Shown one piece after another: positions 48,035 through 57,706 of a DNA stretch of 64,000 nt; positions within the stretch are counted from its first letter, which is position 1, and every line of letters begins with the position of its first letter. The notes under the pieces were generated by a model. The model saw only the letters and a program-made list of their open reading frames with translations, did not search any database and had not been told where the DNA came from. The stretch covers positions 434,001 to 498,000 of the forward strand of contig CAWAPD010000001.1 of assembly GCA_963783865.1 (NCBI GenBank), read 5' to 3'. The stretch comes from CAWAPD01 sp963783865. GTDB lineage: Bacteria > Actinomycetota > Thermoleophilia > UBA2241. A program made the position numbers and the translations under genes.

Positions 48035-50686
48035 CTACGTCGCGTCGGGATGCGGCAGCCGCTGGCCGCGGCGCGCCTCCTCGATCCCCTGCCAGGGGTC
48101 CTCGCGCAGGTGCGCGAGGCGCGACAGCGTGCGCGCGACGTCGTACTGCGCGCCGCCGGTGCTGCGGCCGAGCTCCTCCCACCTGATCGGCAGCGACACC
48201 GGCGCGCCGGCGCGGCTGCGGGTCGAGTAGGCGGCGACCGAGGTGGCGCCGCGGCCGTTGCGCAGGTAGTCGACGAAGACCTTGCCCACGCGCCGGCGCT
48301 TCGACATCGTCGCCACGTAGCGGTCGGGGTGGTCCTCGACCAGGCTCTGGGCGAACGCCGTGCAGAACGACTTGACGTAACCCCAGTCGTCGACCGGCTC
48401 GATCGGCACGACGACGTGGAGCCCCTTGCCGCCCGACGTCTTGACGAAGCTCGTCAGCCCGAGCGCGCCGAACCGCCGCCGCAGCAGACGGGCGGCCTCG
48501 ACCACGCGGTCCCAGGGCAGCCCCTCGTCGGGGTCGAGGTCGAAGACCAGCTCGTCGGGGCGCTCCAGGGTCTGCACGTGCGAGCCCCAGGTGTGGAACT
48601 CGAGCACCCCCATCTGCACGAGCCAGACGAGTCCCTCGAGCTCCTCGATGTAGATGTCGACCGACCGGCCGTCTTCCTCGTCGATCGTCACCCTCTTGAT
48701 GCTGTCGGGCATCGAGGCGTCGGCGTGCTTCTGGAAGAAGCACTGGCCGGGCTGGCCCTCGGGACAGCGGACGAGGGTGAGCGGGCGCCCGGCGAGGCGC
48801 GGCATGATCCAGTCCTCGACACGCACGTAGTAGCGCGCCAGCTCGGCCTTGGTCAGGCCCTGGTCGGCGTAGACGACGCGTCCCGGGTGCGTGAGCCGCA
48901 CGCCGGCGATCGTGGCCGTGTCGCCGTCCGCACGCGACGGACCGGAGCCGCGGCCGGGCCGGGCCGGCGGGTCGGCGGCCGGCGGGTCGGCGGCTGGGGG
49001 ATCCTCTGCGGGCGGGTCGGCCGCCGGCTGCTCGCGCACCACGTCGGCCGCGGACACGTCGTCTCGCAGGCCCTTGAACGACGGGTGGCGGAGGCGCCCG
49101 TCGCCCGTCCAGCCGATGAACTCGACCTCGGCGACGACCTCGGGTCGCACCCAGTGGACGCCGCGGGCGGCCGCGCCGCGGGGCGGGTCGGCGAACGACG
49201 GCGCGGCCTGCTGCAGCGGCTCCAGCCGCTGCAGCACCCGCCGCGCCGTCGCCCGGTCGAACCCGGTCCCCACGCGGCCGACGAACCTCAGGTCGCCGTC
49301 GCCGTACAGGCCGAGCAGCAGGGCGCCGATCGCCTCCCTGCTCCCCGACGGCTCGCTGAACCCGCCCACGACGAACTCCTGGCGACCGACGCATTTGTTC
49401 TTCAGCCAGTCGCGCGTGCGCCGAGACCGGTAGGGACTGTCGGCGCGCTTGGACACGACGCCCTCGAGCTCCATGTCGCAGGCCTGCTCCATCATCGTCG
49501 CGCCGCTGCCGGCGACGTGGTCGCTGAAGCGCAGGCCGTCGAGGGGCCCGGCCTTGGCGACCAGGGTGGCGAGCGCGAGCTTGCGCTCCAGCAGCGGCGC
49601 CGGCCGCAGGTCGTAGCCGTCGAGATAGGGCAGGTCGAAGACGTAGTAGAGCAGCCCGGTGTCGTCCTCGTCCGACAGCGCCTGCTGCAGCGAGCCGAAG
49701 CTGCTGCGGCCGTCGGGCAGCAGCGCCACGAGCTCGCCGTCGATCCAGGCCTCGCGCACCGGCAGCGCCCTGACGGCGCGCGCGATCGTCGGGAACCGGT
49801 CGGTCCAGTCGTTGCCGCGGCGGGTGAACACGCGCACGCCGTCGCGGCGCACCCGGCAGAGCAGCCGGTAGCCGTCGAACTTGACCTCGTGGAGCCAGTG
49901 GTCGCCCTGGGGCGCGGCCTCGACCAGCGTGGCGAGCTCCGGCAGGAGCTCGTCCGGCTGGTCGGCCGGCCGCGCCCCAGGCACCGCCGAGGGATCGGGT
50001 AGCCCCTCGCTCGAGTGCCAGACGTCGTCGCGCTGGTCGGCGATCTCCTGCATGGTGCGGCCGGTCTTGACGCTCGGCGTGTCGAGCAGCTCGTCGCCGG
50101 CGCCTTGGCGCACCTCGTCGTCGCGCTCCTTGATCAGCAGCCAGTTCACCACGTCCTCGCGCTCGTCGGGCTTGGGCTTGAGCCGTACCAGCACCCAGCT
50201 GCCGCGCAGCTTCCGCCCGGCCAGCGTGAACTTGAGCTCCCCCTTGGCGAGACCCTCGTGGGGATCGCCGTGCGGCAGCCAGCGACCGCTGTCCCATACC
50301 ATCACCGACCCGCCGCCGTACTCGCCCCTGGGGATCACGCCCTCGAAGCCGCCGTACTCGAGCGGATGGTCCTCGACCTGCACGGCCAGGCGCTTCTCGT
50401 GGGGGTCCAGGCTCGGCCCCTTGGGGCAGGCCCAGCTCTTGAGGACGCCGTCGAGCTCCAGCCGGATGTCGTAGTGCAGGCGTCGCGCGGCGTGCTTGTG
50501 GATCACGAATCCGCCGCCGAGGGCCGCGCGCCGGCCGCGCTCCGCACCGTCGACCGCGGCCGGCGCGCGGCCCCCGTCGCCGTCCGGCTCAGCGGCTTCG
50601 CGCCCCGCCGGCTCGCGCGTGCGCGTGAAGTCGCGCTTGCGCCGGTACTCCTCGAGCGGGGAAGGGTCGCGCGGCGCCCTGGGCAC
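48035..50686 (-). CDS. ligD: ATP-dependent DNA ligase D
   Basis: Multifunctional end-joining enzyme working with Ku. 883 aa from a GTG 3 bp after the Ku stop. Domain order is 3'-phosphoesterase (about 58-175: HKHAARRLHYDIRLELDG, EDHPLEYGGFEGVIP), ligase (about 250-540; nucleophile Lys269 in EVKFDGYR) and polymerase/primase (about 590-870; FDLDPDEG carries two metal Asp residues, then VKTSGGKGLHV). This PE-Lig-Pol order is the Pseudomonas-like one; mycobacteria have Pol first. An Asp/Pro/Ala repeat linker separates ligase and polymerase. Confidence 0.95.
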   Translation of the reverse strand: MPRAPRDPSPLEEYRRKRDFTRTREPAGREAAEPDGDGGRAPAAVDGAERGRRAALGGGFVIHKHAARRLHYDIRLELDGVLKSWACPKGPSLDPHEKRLAVQVEDHPLEYGGFEGVIPRGEYGGGSVMVWDSGRWLPHGDPHEGLAKGELKFTLAGRKLRGSWVLVRLKPKPDEREDVVNWLLIKERDDEVRQGAGDELLDTPSVKTGRTMQEIADQRDDVWHSSEGLPDPSAVPGARPADQPDELLPELATLVEAAPQGDHWLHEVKFDGYRLLCRVRRDGVRVFTRRGNDWTDRFPTIARAVRALPVREAWIDGELVALLPDGRSSFGSLQQALSDEDDTGLLYYVFDLPYLDGYDLRPAPLLERKLALATLVAKAGPLDGLRFSDHVAGSGATMMEQACDMELEGVVSKRADSPYRSRRTRDWLKNKCVGRQEFVVGGFSEPSGSREAIGALLLGLYGDGDLRFVGRVGTGFDRATARRVLQRLEPLQQAAPSFADPPRGAAARGVHWVRPEVVAEVEFIGWTGDGRLRHPSFKGLRDDVSAADVVREQPAADPPAEDPPAADPPAADPPARPGRGSGPSRADGDTATIAGVRLTHPGRVVYADQGLTKAELARYYVRVEDWIMPRLAGRPLTLVRCPEGQPGQCFFQKHADASMPDSIKRVTIDEEDGRSVDIYIEELEGLVWLVQMGVLEFHTWGSHVQTLERPDELVFDLDPDEGLPWDRVVEAARLLRRRFGALGLTSFVKTSGGKGLHVVVPIEPVDDWGYVKSFCTAFAQSLVEDHPDRYVATMSKRRRVGKVFVDYLRNGRGATSVAAYSTRSRAGAPVSLPIRWEELGRSTGGAQYDVARTLSRLAHLREDPWQGIEEARRGQRLPHPDAT

Positions 50687-50689
50687 GGG

Positions 50690-51553
50690 CTAGGCCGCCT
50701 TCTTGTGCTTGCGCCCCTTCGCCGCGCCGGCGGCCGGCGGCTCGGCCCGTGCCCCCTCGCCGCGCTCCTCGACGCTGCGCTTGAGCAGGGCCATGATGTC
50801 GACCACGTCCGACGGCGGGCGCTCCGCCGCGCCGCCCCTGGCGACCTCCTTGAGATCGCCCTGCTCGGCCTTCTGCTCGATCAGGGCCAGCACCTCGTCG
50901 CGGTACGTGTCCCGGTAGGTCTCGGGCTGCCACGGTTCCTCGATCGCCTTGACCAGCTGCTCGGCCATCTGGACCTCTTTGTCGCTGACGCCGATCGCCT
51001 CGAGGTCCTCGCCCGGCACGTCGAGCTCCGACGGGTCGCGGATCTCGTAGGCGTAGCGCAGCACGTCCAGCATGAGCACGTCGCCGACCGGCATGACCGC
51101 TGCCAGATACTGCTTGGTGCGGATCACGACCCGGGCGATCGCCACCTGCCCGGACCGCTTGAGGGTCTCGCGCAGGAGCGCGTAGCCCTTGCGGCCGGAT
51201 TTCTGCGGCGCCAGGTAGTAAGGGGTGTCGAAATACGCCGGGCCGATCTCGTCGCGGTTGACCGACTGCACGATGTCGATCGTCTGCGTCGCCTCGGGAC
51301 TGGCGGCGCGCAGCTCCTCGGGGTCGACGACGACGAAGCGGCCGTCCTCGTACTCGTACCCCTTGGTGATCTCCTCCCAGGGGACCTCGTCCCCGGTCTG
51401 CTCGCTGACGCGCTTCTCCTTGACCGGCGACAGCGTCCGCCGGTCGAGCTGGCGGAACCGGAGCTCGTTGCCGCGGTCGACCGCCGAGTACAGATTGACC
51501 GGGATGCTCACCAGGCCGAAGCTGATGGCCCCCTTCCAGATAGAGCGTGCCAT
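50690..51553 (-). CDS. ku: DNA end-binding protein Ku
   Basis: Homodimeric ring protein that binds double-strand DNA ends and recruits LigD. 287 aa. The Ku core begins MARSIWKGAISFGLVSIPVNLYSA and includes LSPVKEKRVSEQTG and KSGRKGYALLRETLKRSGQ (in part). The C-terminal tail is basic (KGRKHKKAA), as in actinobacterial Ku, where it helps DNA threading. It lies directly upstream of ligD, forming a complete NHEJ operon. In spore formers and slow growers this pair repairs breaks in non-dividing cells. Confidence 0.95.
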   Translation of the reverse strand: MARSIWKGAISFGLVSIPVNLYSAVDRGNELRFRQLDRRTLSPVKEKRVSEQTGDEVPWEEITKGYEYEDGRFVVVDPEELRAASPEATQTIDIVQSVNRDEIGPAYFDTPYYLAPQKSGRKGYALLRETLKRSGQVAIARVVIRTKQYLAAVMPVGDVLMLDVLRYAYEIRDPSELDVPGEDLEAIGVSDKEVQMAEQLVKAIEEPWQPETYRDTYRDEVLALIEQKAEQGDLKEVARGGAAERPPSDVVDIMALLKRSVEERGEGARAEPPAAGAAKGRKHKKAA

Positions 51554-51644
51554 GTCAGGTCCTTTCCTCCCCGATGCTCTACCCGGCGGAGCCCGGCCTC
51601 TACCCTGTGTCGCCAGGGGAGCCGGGGTCGAGGTTCGTGGCCGA

Positions 51645-52385
51645 CTAGAGGGGAAGGTAGGTCGAGCGCAGCTCGCCGGGCGGCACGGGCAACCAGATGA
51701 GCCCCTCGCGGGGGTCGCCGACCGGCGTCGACCGGCCCTGCAGGAACCGCCAGGCGGTGAGGGCTGCCGCCAGGGCGTCGAGCGAGTCGTGGTCGAAGTA
51801 CTCGTCCCACTCGACGCCCGCCCGCCGCAGCGTCATGACCCGCATGTGCTGGCCCGCGCGCGTGAGCTTGCGTGGCGGCAGGCCGCCGAGCAGGGTGGCG
51901 AACGTGGCGTACGGGTAGACCTCGAGCAGCGCGGGGGCGCCGCCGAAGGCGCCGGGCAGGACCGCGTCGTCGGGCACCTCGAAGCCGAGGCGGCGGAGGC
52001 GGCGGAAGAGGTCGAAGCCGGCCGCGATCCACGGCGCCAGCCGGCTGCGGTCCTCGTCGACCGCGGCCCGTGAGGGGACCTGGTAGAGGGAGATGCGGCG
52101 GGCGAGGAGCTCGCGGTCGCAGACGCGGGACGACGAGTCGGCCTGCGGCCGCGAGCCGCTCGCCCGCCGCTTCGGCCCCTTGTAGTCCTGCGGGGCGTCG
52201 ATGGCGACCACCGCCGGGCCGTGCCGCTCGATCCAGGCCAGCAGCCCCTTGACCTCGCCGGCGTCGTGCGCGTCGGCTTCCATCCACTCGACGACCTGGG
52301 CGGCGCGGCCGGTCCGCACCGCCACGGCGGTGCACGGCCGCGCCGCCGCCACGTCGATGCCGATCACGATGCTCCGTGCGTCCAT
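51645..52385 (-). CDS. DUF429 family protein
   Basis: Protein of the DUF429 family, an RNase H-like fold with no proven activity. 246 aa. It begins RSIVIGIDVAAARPCTAVAV, with the first Asp of the fold; VVAIDAPQDY follows, then LLEVYPYATFATLLGGLP and the end HDSLDALAAALTAW, which supply the remaining acidic residues. It is upstream of ku in the same direction with 91 bp between, so a nuclease or DNA-repair link is possible but only by location. Confidence 0.8.
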   Translation of the reverse strand: MDARSIVIGIDVAAARPCTAVAVRTGRAAQVVEWMEADAHDAGEVKGLLAWIERHGPAVVAIDAPQDYKGPKRRASGSRPQADSSSRVCDRELLARRISLYQVPSRAAVDEDRSRLAPWIAAGFDLFRRLRRLGFEVPDDAVLPGAFGGAPALLEVYPYATFATLLGGLPPRKLTRAGQHMRVMTLRRAGVEWDEYFDHDSLDALAAALTAWRFLQGRSTPVGDPREGLIWLPVPPGELRSTYLPL

Positions 52386-52560
52386 GACGGGATTCTATCC
52401 CCCCCTCTCCTGGGTAGAGACAGTCCAGGCCCCAGTGCTCGACCGGGGCCCCCCATCGTCACGACTCCCCAAGGAGTGATCGCGTACGTCCGACCTGCGC
52501 CGACTCGACCGTCCCGTCGGGGGCCTGATCCCCAGGCTCCCCGCGCCCGCCTGGGCGGCG

Positions 52561-53799
52561 GTGACCGCCAACGGCGTCGCCAGCGCCGGGGGCGGCATCG
52601 TGTTCGCCTACCTGGTCATCTACCTGCACAGCGTGCGCGGGCTGGGCCTGGCCGTGGCCGGACTGGCCCTGGCGGCGATCCCCGCCGGCGGTCTGCTGAT
52701 CGGCCCGGTCACCGGCACGCTGTCCGACCGCTTCGGGCCCGGGCCGGTCATCGCCGCCGGCGCCGTCGTCGCCGCCCTGGGTTCGGTCGCCGTGGCCTTC
52801 GCGAGCGGCATGTGGCAGGCGCTGGCCGCCACCTTCCTGCTGGGCGTCGGCATGACGGCCTTCGAGGCGCCGGTCAACTCGTTGCTGGCCACCTCGGTCC
52901 ACCGCGCGCAGCGCTCGGCGGTCTTCGCCGTGGACTACACGGCGATGGCGGCGGGCTGGGGGGTGGGCGGCCTGGTCGGCGGCTTCGTGCTCGACATCGC
53001 ACGCCCGGCCACGTTCGAGCTCTGGTTCTCGCTGGCGGCCCTGCCCTACCTCGCGCTCGCGGTCATCGCCCTGCGCCTGCACGGCGTCGAGCCCGCCGAG
53101 CCGATCCAGCCGTGGTGCGACATCGACGATCCGGACTGCCCGCCGCTCAGCTACCGCACCGTGTTCGCCGACCGCACCTTCCTGCGCGTCCTGCTGTTCA
53201 CGTGGATGATCATGGCCTTCGCCGCGGTGCAGTTCGACGTGACCTTCCCGGCCGTGGCCGTCGACCAGCAGCACCTGAGCACCCGCGTGATCGGCCTGGC
53301 GTTCGGCGCCAACACCCTGGTCATCATCCTCGGGCAGCTGCCGATACTGCGGCTGCTGCGCGGCTGGCGGCGCACGCGGGCGCTGGTCGCCGCCTGCGGC
53401 TTCGCGGCGCTGAGCTGGTTCGTGGTGCTGCTCTCCGGGCACGCCACGGGCACGGTCGCGGCCGTCGGTCTGGTCGGCTCGTTCGTGGTGTTCGCCTTCG
53501 CCGAGATGACGTGGTCGCCGAGCCTGCCCGGCATGGTCAACGACCTCGCGCCCGGCATGCTGCGCGGGCGCTACAACGCGCTCAGCACGGCGGCGGACGC
53601 CGGCGGCCGGCTGCTGGGCCCGGCCATAGCCGGGTTCATGCTGCAGGCCGGCCTGACCGACGCCTGGATAGGCATCATCATCACGGCGTGCGCCGGCTGC
53701 GCGCTGCTCGTGCTCGAGCTCGAGCGGCGCGTGCCCACGCACGCCAACCGCATCGCACCGGAGCCCGAAGCCGAGGCGGCGGAGGGCGAGGCGGCCTGA
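52561..53799 (+). CDS. Major facilitator superfamily transporter
   Basis: Proton-linked drug or metabolite exporter with about 12 membrane helices. 412 aa from the GTG at 52561. The MFS loop 2-3 motif is GPVTGTLSDRFGPGPV. The substrate is not evident; an acidic C-terminus (PEAEAAEGEAA) ends it. The start is in doubt: the same frame upstream reads RLPAPAWAAVTANG, which looks like the native N-terminus, and a strong AAGGAG followed by GTG at 52476 lies in another frame. One extra base near 52485 would link the two as MIATSDLRRLDRPVGG. hisG begins 116 bp after its stop. Confidence 0.85.
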   Translation: MTANGVASAGGGIVFAYLVIYLHSVRGLGLAVAGLALAAIPAGGLLIGPVTGTLSDRFGPGPVIAAGAVVAALGSVAVAFASGMWQALAATFLLGVGMTAFEAPVNSLLATSVHRAQRSAVFAVDYTAMAAGWGVGGLVGGFVLDIARPATFELWFSLAALPYLALAVIALRLHGVEPAEPIQPWCDIDDPDCPPLSYRTVFADRTFLRVLLFTWMIMAFAAVQFDVTFPAVAVDQQHLSTRVIGLAFGANTLVIILGQLPILRLLRGWRRTRALVAACGFAALSWFVVLLSGHATGTVAAVGLVGSFVVFAFAEMTWSPSLPGMVNDLAPGMLRGRYNALSTAADAGGRLLGPAIAGFMLQAGLTDAWIGIIITACAGCALLVLELERRVPTHANRIAPEPEAEAAEGEAA

Positions 53800-53915
53800 A
53801 GGCCGCCTTCTCTGGATCCAGCCCTCCCCCTCGCGAGGCTCGTGCTGTAGACTTCGCGCCTGCACGACGCCCGCCGTCGACCACGACGTCCACGCCAGAC
53901 CCGCAGGAGCACACG

Positions 53916-54788
53916 ATGCCCACCCTCAGACTCGGCCTGCCGAAGGGGAGCCTCGAGCAGGCGACGATCGACCTGTTCCGCCGCGCCGGCTTCGCCATCA
54001 CCACCTCGACGCGCTCCTACTTCCCCCACATCGACGACCCCGAGATCGAGTGCATGCTGATCCGCGCCCAGGAGATGGCGCGCTACGTCGAGGACGGGCA
54101 CCTCGACTGCGGCATCACCGGCCACGACTGGGTGCAGGAGAACGAGGCCGACGTCGAAGTGGTCGCGAGCCTGATCTACGCCAAGCAGAGTTTCGCCAGG
54201 GTGCGCTGGGTGCTGGCGGTGCCCGAGGCCTCGCCCGTCAGGTCGGTCGCCGACCTGGAGGGCCGGATCGTCGCCACCGAGCTGGTCGCGACGACCCGCC
54301 GCTACCTCGAGGAGAACGGCGTCAGCGCCCGGGTCGAGTTCAGCTGGGGCGCTACCGAAGCGAAGCTGCCGGAGCTCGCCGACGCCATCGTCGAGGTGAC
54401 CGAGACGGGCACGTCGCTGCGCGCCAACAAGCTGCGCATCGTCGACACCGTGCTCGAGAGCACGACCCAGCTGATCGCCAACTGGGACGCGCTGCGGGAC
54501 GCCTGGAAGAAGCGCAAGCTCGAAGACGTGCGCATGCTGCTCGAGGGCGCGATCAACGCCCTCGACATGGTCGGCCTCAAGCTCAACGTCCAGAACGGGG
54601 ACCTGCAGAAGGTGCTCGCGGTCCTGCCGGCACTGCACAACCCGACCGTGGCGCCGCTGGCCGACGAGGGCTGGCACGCGGTCGAGACGATCCTGAAGGA
54701 GTCGGCCGTGCGCGAGCTGATACCGCGCCTCAAGGAGGCCGGCGCCGAGGGGATCGTCGAGTACCCGCTGAACAAGATCGTGCTGTAA
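53916..54788 (+). CDS. hisG: ATP phosphoribosyltransferase, long form
   Basis: First enzyme of histidine biosynthesis; joins PRPP and ATP. 290 aa, the long form with a C-terminal regulatory domain that lets histidine inhibit it and removes the need for HisZ. Visible features: LRLGLPKGSLEQATIDLF, DGHLDCGITGHDWV, the PRPP loop EVTETGTSLRANKL, and the C-terminal ferredoxin-like domain (about 215-285) with VAPLADEGWHAVETI. No other his genes are present. It converges on the MMPL gene with only 6 bp between stops and no hairpin there. Confidence 0.95.
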   Translation: MPTLRLGLPKGSLEQATIDLFRRAGFAITTSTRSYFPHIDDPEIECMLIRAQEMARYVEDGHLDCGITGHDWVQENEADVEVVASLIYAKQSFARVRWVLAVPEASPVRSVADLEGRIVATELVATTRRYLEENGVSARVEFSWGATEAKLPELADAIVEVTETGTSLRANKLRIVDTVLESTTQLIANWDALRDAWKKRKLEDVRMLLEGAINALDMVGLKLNVQNGDLQKVLAVLPALHNPTVAPLADEGWHAVETILKESAVRELIPRLKEAGAEGIVEYPLNKIVL

Positions 54789-54794
54789 GGCGGG

Positions 54795-57086
54795 TCAGGC
54801 GGCCTTCTCTTCGGCCCCCTCCGGGAACGGAGCCTCGCCACCCGGGCGCGGTGTCCCGTCGGGTGCGCCGCCGGGAACGGCGCCGGGCAGGGGCGACGGC
54901 GTCCCCTCGATGCTCAGCCTCGGCAGCCACTCGAGCCAGCGCGGCAGGTACCAGTTCCACCGGCCGAGTACGCTCATGATCGACGGAACCAGCAGCGTGC
55001 GCACGAGGAAGGCGTCGAGCAGGACCGCGACGCCGAGCCCGAACCCCATCTGCTGGAACATGACCAGCTTGCCGCTGGCGAAGCCGGCGAACACGGCGAC
55101 CATGATCAGGGCGGCGCCGGTGATGATCCCGGCCGTGCGGCCGATCCCCGCCGCGACCGCGGCCCGGTTGTCGCCGGAGCGGTCGTACTCCTCCTTGATG
55201 CGGCTCAGCAGGAACACCTGGTAGTCCATCGACAGCCCGAACAGCACCGAGAACAGGAACAGCGGCACCCACTGCTCGATCGTCGGGACGTGCTGGAACC
55301 CGAAGACGCCCGCCCCCACGCCGTGCTGCGAGACCAGCGTGATGAGGCCGTAGGCGGCGCCGACGCTGAGCAGGTTCATGACGATCGAGGTCGCCGGGAC
55401 GACGATCGAGCGGAACGCCAGCATCAGCAGCACGAAGCTGAGCGCCAGGACCAGCGCGATCACCCACGGGAAGAAGGCATTGACGATGTCGATGTAGTCC
55501 AGGTTGCCAGCCGTCTCGCCGGTCACGTAGACCTTGTCGCCGCTGCCGTTGAAGGCCTGCGGGACCAAGGTGCTCCTCAGGGTGCGGACGGCGTCGAGCG
55601 ACACGTTGCTCGTGGATGCGCCCTGGGCCGGCACCTGGAGCAGGGTGAGGTCGCCGGCCGGGTTGGTCTGGGTCGAGACCGAGCCGAACACGGGATCGGC
55701 GGCGAGCTCGCTCTTCAGGCGGCCGACGGCCGCCTGCGTCTGCGACGAGCTCGCCGCCCCGTCCACCACGATCTGGATAGGGCTCACGAGGCCGGCCGAG
55801 AACTTCTGGCTGACGATGCCGAACGCCTGCTTCGACTCGAAGCTGTTCGGCAGGCTGGAAACGCCCGAGACGCCGGTCTTCATGGTCACCAGCGGCGAGG
55901 CCGCCAGCAGCAGCACGCCGACGCCGACCGCGATCGAAAGCCCCGGACGGCGCATCGCCCGCTGCGCGACCCGCGCCGGCCACGACGACTTGCCCTTGGA
56001 ACGGCCCTCCATCAGCCGTCTTCCGAGGTACGGCACCTTGAGCCGGTTCACGCGCGGGCCGAGCAGGCCGAGGATGGCCGGCAGCAGGGTCAGCGCCGCG
56101 AACACCGCCGAGGCGACCACCAGGATCGCGCCGGCGGCAAGGCTGACGAAGATGTTGGTCGGCACGATGAGCATGCCGAGCAGCGCCAGCACGACGGTCA
56201 TGCCGCTGAAGAAGACGGCGCGGCCGGCGGTGCCGCCGGCGACGGCCACGGCGTCGGGCACGGAGCGACCGTGCGCCAGCTCCTCGCGGAAGCGCGACAC
56301 GATGAACAGCGAATAGTCGATGCCGACCGCGAGGCCCATCATGCTGATCATGTTGACGGCGAAGACCGAGACGCTGAAGACGTGGGCGAGGACGGCCGTG
56401 AGCGCCACGGCCATCGTGATGGCGATCAGCGCCAGGACGATCGGCAGGCCGGCGGCGACCAGCGTCCCGAAGACGAGCAGCAGGATGACCAGGGCGATCG
56501 GCAGGCCGATGCCCTCGCCCTTGCTCAGGTCGGTGGTCGCGGTGTGGCTGAAGTCGCTGTTGATGCTGGCGGTGCCGGTGATCACCGACTGGAAGCCGTT
56601 CCGCCCGTCGGCGGCGTGGACGATCGCGTGGACCTTGTCGATGTTGTCCTCGGCCTTGTTCAGGTCCCCGGCCATGACGATGGGGATGATCGCCGTGTGG
56701 CCGTCGGCCGAGATCATCTGCGGCACGCCGCCCTGATAGGCGCTGACGACGGAGTCGACGACGCCGGGGCCGAGCGCGGTGATCTTCTGCTGCAGCCCCA
56801 GGACCTCGGCCTTGAACGCCGCGCTCGTCGCCGGCGTCGTCGCCGAGCTCACGACCACGACCTCGTTGGCCTTCTGCGGCATGTTCATCCGCGAGGCCAG
56901 CAGGTCGCGGCCGACCTGCGAATCGGGCTTGCTGACGAAGCTGTACTGCGCCGTCAGCGCGCCGGGCAGCAGCGCGCCGATCGCCACCACGGCGACGACG
57001 AGCAAGCCCGCCCATACGCCGATCGAGCGCCAAGGATGCGTGGCCGCGAAGCGGGCGATGGTCTGGGGTGAGATCCTCCGTCTCAT
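54795..57086 (-). CDS. MMPL/RND-family membrane transporter
   Basis: Proton-driven exporter of lipids or small molecules. 763 aa, about 12 membrane helices in two repeats with large outer domains after helices 1 and 7. GAGG lies 9 nt before the ATG. Family features: VGIDYSLFIVSRFREEL in the first half and FGLSMDYQVFLLSRIKEEYDR in the second, the Asp-Tyr pairs of the proton pathway. The C-terminal tail is Pro/Gly-rich. A 14-bp palindrome about 65 bp upstream may be an operator. In actinobacteria such proteins often move cell-envelope lipids; the substrate here is unknown. Confidence 0.92.
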   Translation of the reverse strand: MRRRISPQTIARFAATHPWRSIGVWAGLLVVAVVAIGALLPGALTAQYSFVSKPDSQVGRDLLASRMNMPQKANEVVVVSSATTPATSAAFKAEVLGLQQKITALGPGVVDSVVSAYQGGVPQMISADGHTAIIPIVMAGDLNKAEDNIDKVHAIVHAADGRNGFQSVITGTASINSDFSHTATTDLSKGEGIGLPIALVILLLVFGTLVAAGLPIVLALIAITMAVALTAVLAHVFSVSVFAVNMISMMGLAVGIDYSLFIVSRFREELAHGRSVPDAVAVAGGTAGRAVFFSGMTVVLALLGMLIVPTNIFVSLAAGAILVVASAVFAALTLLPAILGLLGPRVNRLKVPYLGRRLMEGRSKGKSSWPARVAQRAMRRPGLSIAVGVGVLLLAASPLVTMKTGVSGVSSLPNSFESKQAFGIVSQKFSAGLVSPIQIVVDGAASSSQTQAAVGRLKSELAADPVFGSVSTQTNPAGDLTLLQVPAQGASTSNVSLDAVRTLRSTLVPQAFNGSGDKVYVTGETAGNLDYIDIVNAFFPWVIALVLALSFVLLMLAFRSIVVPATSIVMNLLSVGAAYGLITLVSQHGVGAGVFGFQHVPTIEQWVPLFLFSVLFGLSMDYQVFLLSRIKEEYDRSGDNRAAVAAGIGRTAGIITGAALIMVAVFAGFASGKLVMFQQMGFGLGVAVLLDAFLVRTLLVPSIMSVLGRWNWYLPRWLEWLPRLSIEGTPSPLPGAVPGGAPDGTPRPGGEAPFPEGAEEKAA

Positions 57087-57149
57087 GGTCCGGCACCTCG
57101 TTCGAGTCGCGACCCCCGCGTCGCTCGCACAGTGGCGTCCACGAAGCGG

Positions 57150-57163
57150 AGGACTTCAGTCCT
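57150..57163. promoter_or_regulatory. Palindrome upstream of the MMPL gene
   Basis: AGGACT-TC-AGTCCT, perfect 6-bp arms, 64 bp before the MMPL start. Leftward of CATACA-like sequence, so it could lie over the start point. The gap 57087-57302 holds no gene I can support; a 12-nt direct repeat ACGGGACTTCTT/ACGGGATTACGG (leftward) lies near 57200. Confidence 0.35.
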
Positions 57164-57302
57164 GTATGCCGGGGGCCTTTCCCGACACGGCGAGGCCGTA
57201 ATCCCGTAAGAAGTCCCGTGAGAAGGAAAGCTTCGCGCGGGAAGCGTGCGGCCCCGGCGAAGGCGTGCGATGAGGTGCGCGTAGGATGAGGGCGCGAACG
57301 AG

Positions 57303-57345
57303 ACGGGGCGGGGAGCCGGGGCGATGCCCCGGCTCCCCGCCCCGT
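57303..57345 (-). terminator. Perfect 20-bp hairpin after the 35-aa gene
   Basis: The arms 57303-57322 and 57326-57345 pair exactly, loop GAT, no U-tract. It is 48 bp past the stop of the leftward small gene and well before MMPL. Confidence 0.7.
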
Positions 57346-57393
57346 GGATCCTGGGCGGACGGCGCCGCGCGGGGACCGCGCGGCAGCTCGATC

Positions 57394-57501
57394 CTAGAAG
57401 TGCGGGCTGTTGTACAGGCCCAGACGGAGGTTGCGCGCCACGTCCCGGCGGTCGCGCTCCCGCCGGCCCAGAAGCAGGTGACTCAGTGTGTATCCGACCA
57501 T
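57394..57501 (-). CDS. Small protein, 35 aa, unknown
   Basis: An ORF too short for most gene callers: MVGYTLSHLLLGRRERDRR opens it and it ends YNSPHF. AAGGAAGG lies about 6-12 nt before the ATG. It has a complete promoter (57576-57603) and a strong hairpin after its stop, so it looks like a real transcription unit. The first 12 residues are hydrophobic and the middle is very basic (RRERDRRDVARNLR), suggesting a membrane-surface or nucleic-acid contact. I do not recognise a family. It shares its promoter element with the two-gene operon to its right. Confidence 0.55.
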   Translation of the reverse strand: MVGYTLSHLLLGRRERDRRDVARNLRLGLYNSPHF

Positions 57502-57575
57502 GACTGACCTTCCTTCACGTCCAGGTCCGCTGCCCACATTGGGCTCGCGGCCGTTTCACTCACTCACTAGTCGGT

Positions 57576-57620
57576 AGTATACGCCAAATGCGTGACTGGT
57601 CAAACCCTTTTGGCGGTATA
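57576..57620 (-). promoter_or_regulatory. Promoter of the 35-aa gene with shared upstream element
   Basis: Leftward: -35 TTGACC (57598-57603), 16-nt spacer, -10 TATACT (57576-57581). A 26-bp element at 57595-57620, covering the -35 box and the bases before it, matches 58119-58144 at 21 positions; its core is CTTTTGGCGGTATA on the plus strand. Confidence 0.6.
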
Positions 57621-57706
57621 TCCTCCACGCTTGGGCTTGGCCAGAGTGTCCAACGACCTGCCGCAGAGTGGCTGCCGACTGTCCCTGCTGCCACAGCCGG
57701 GGACAC

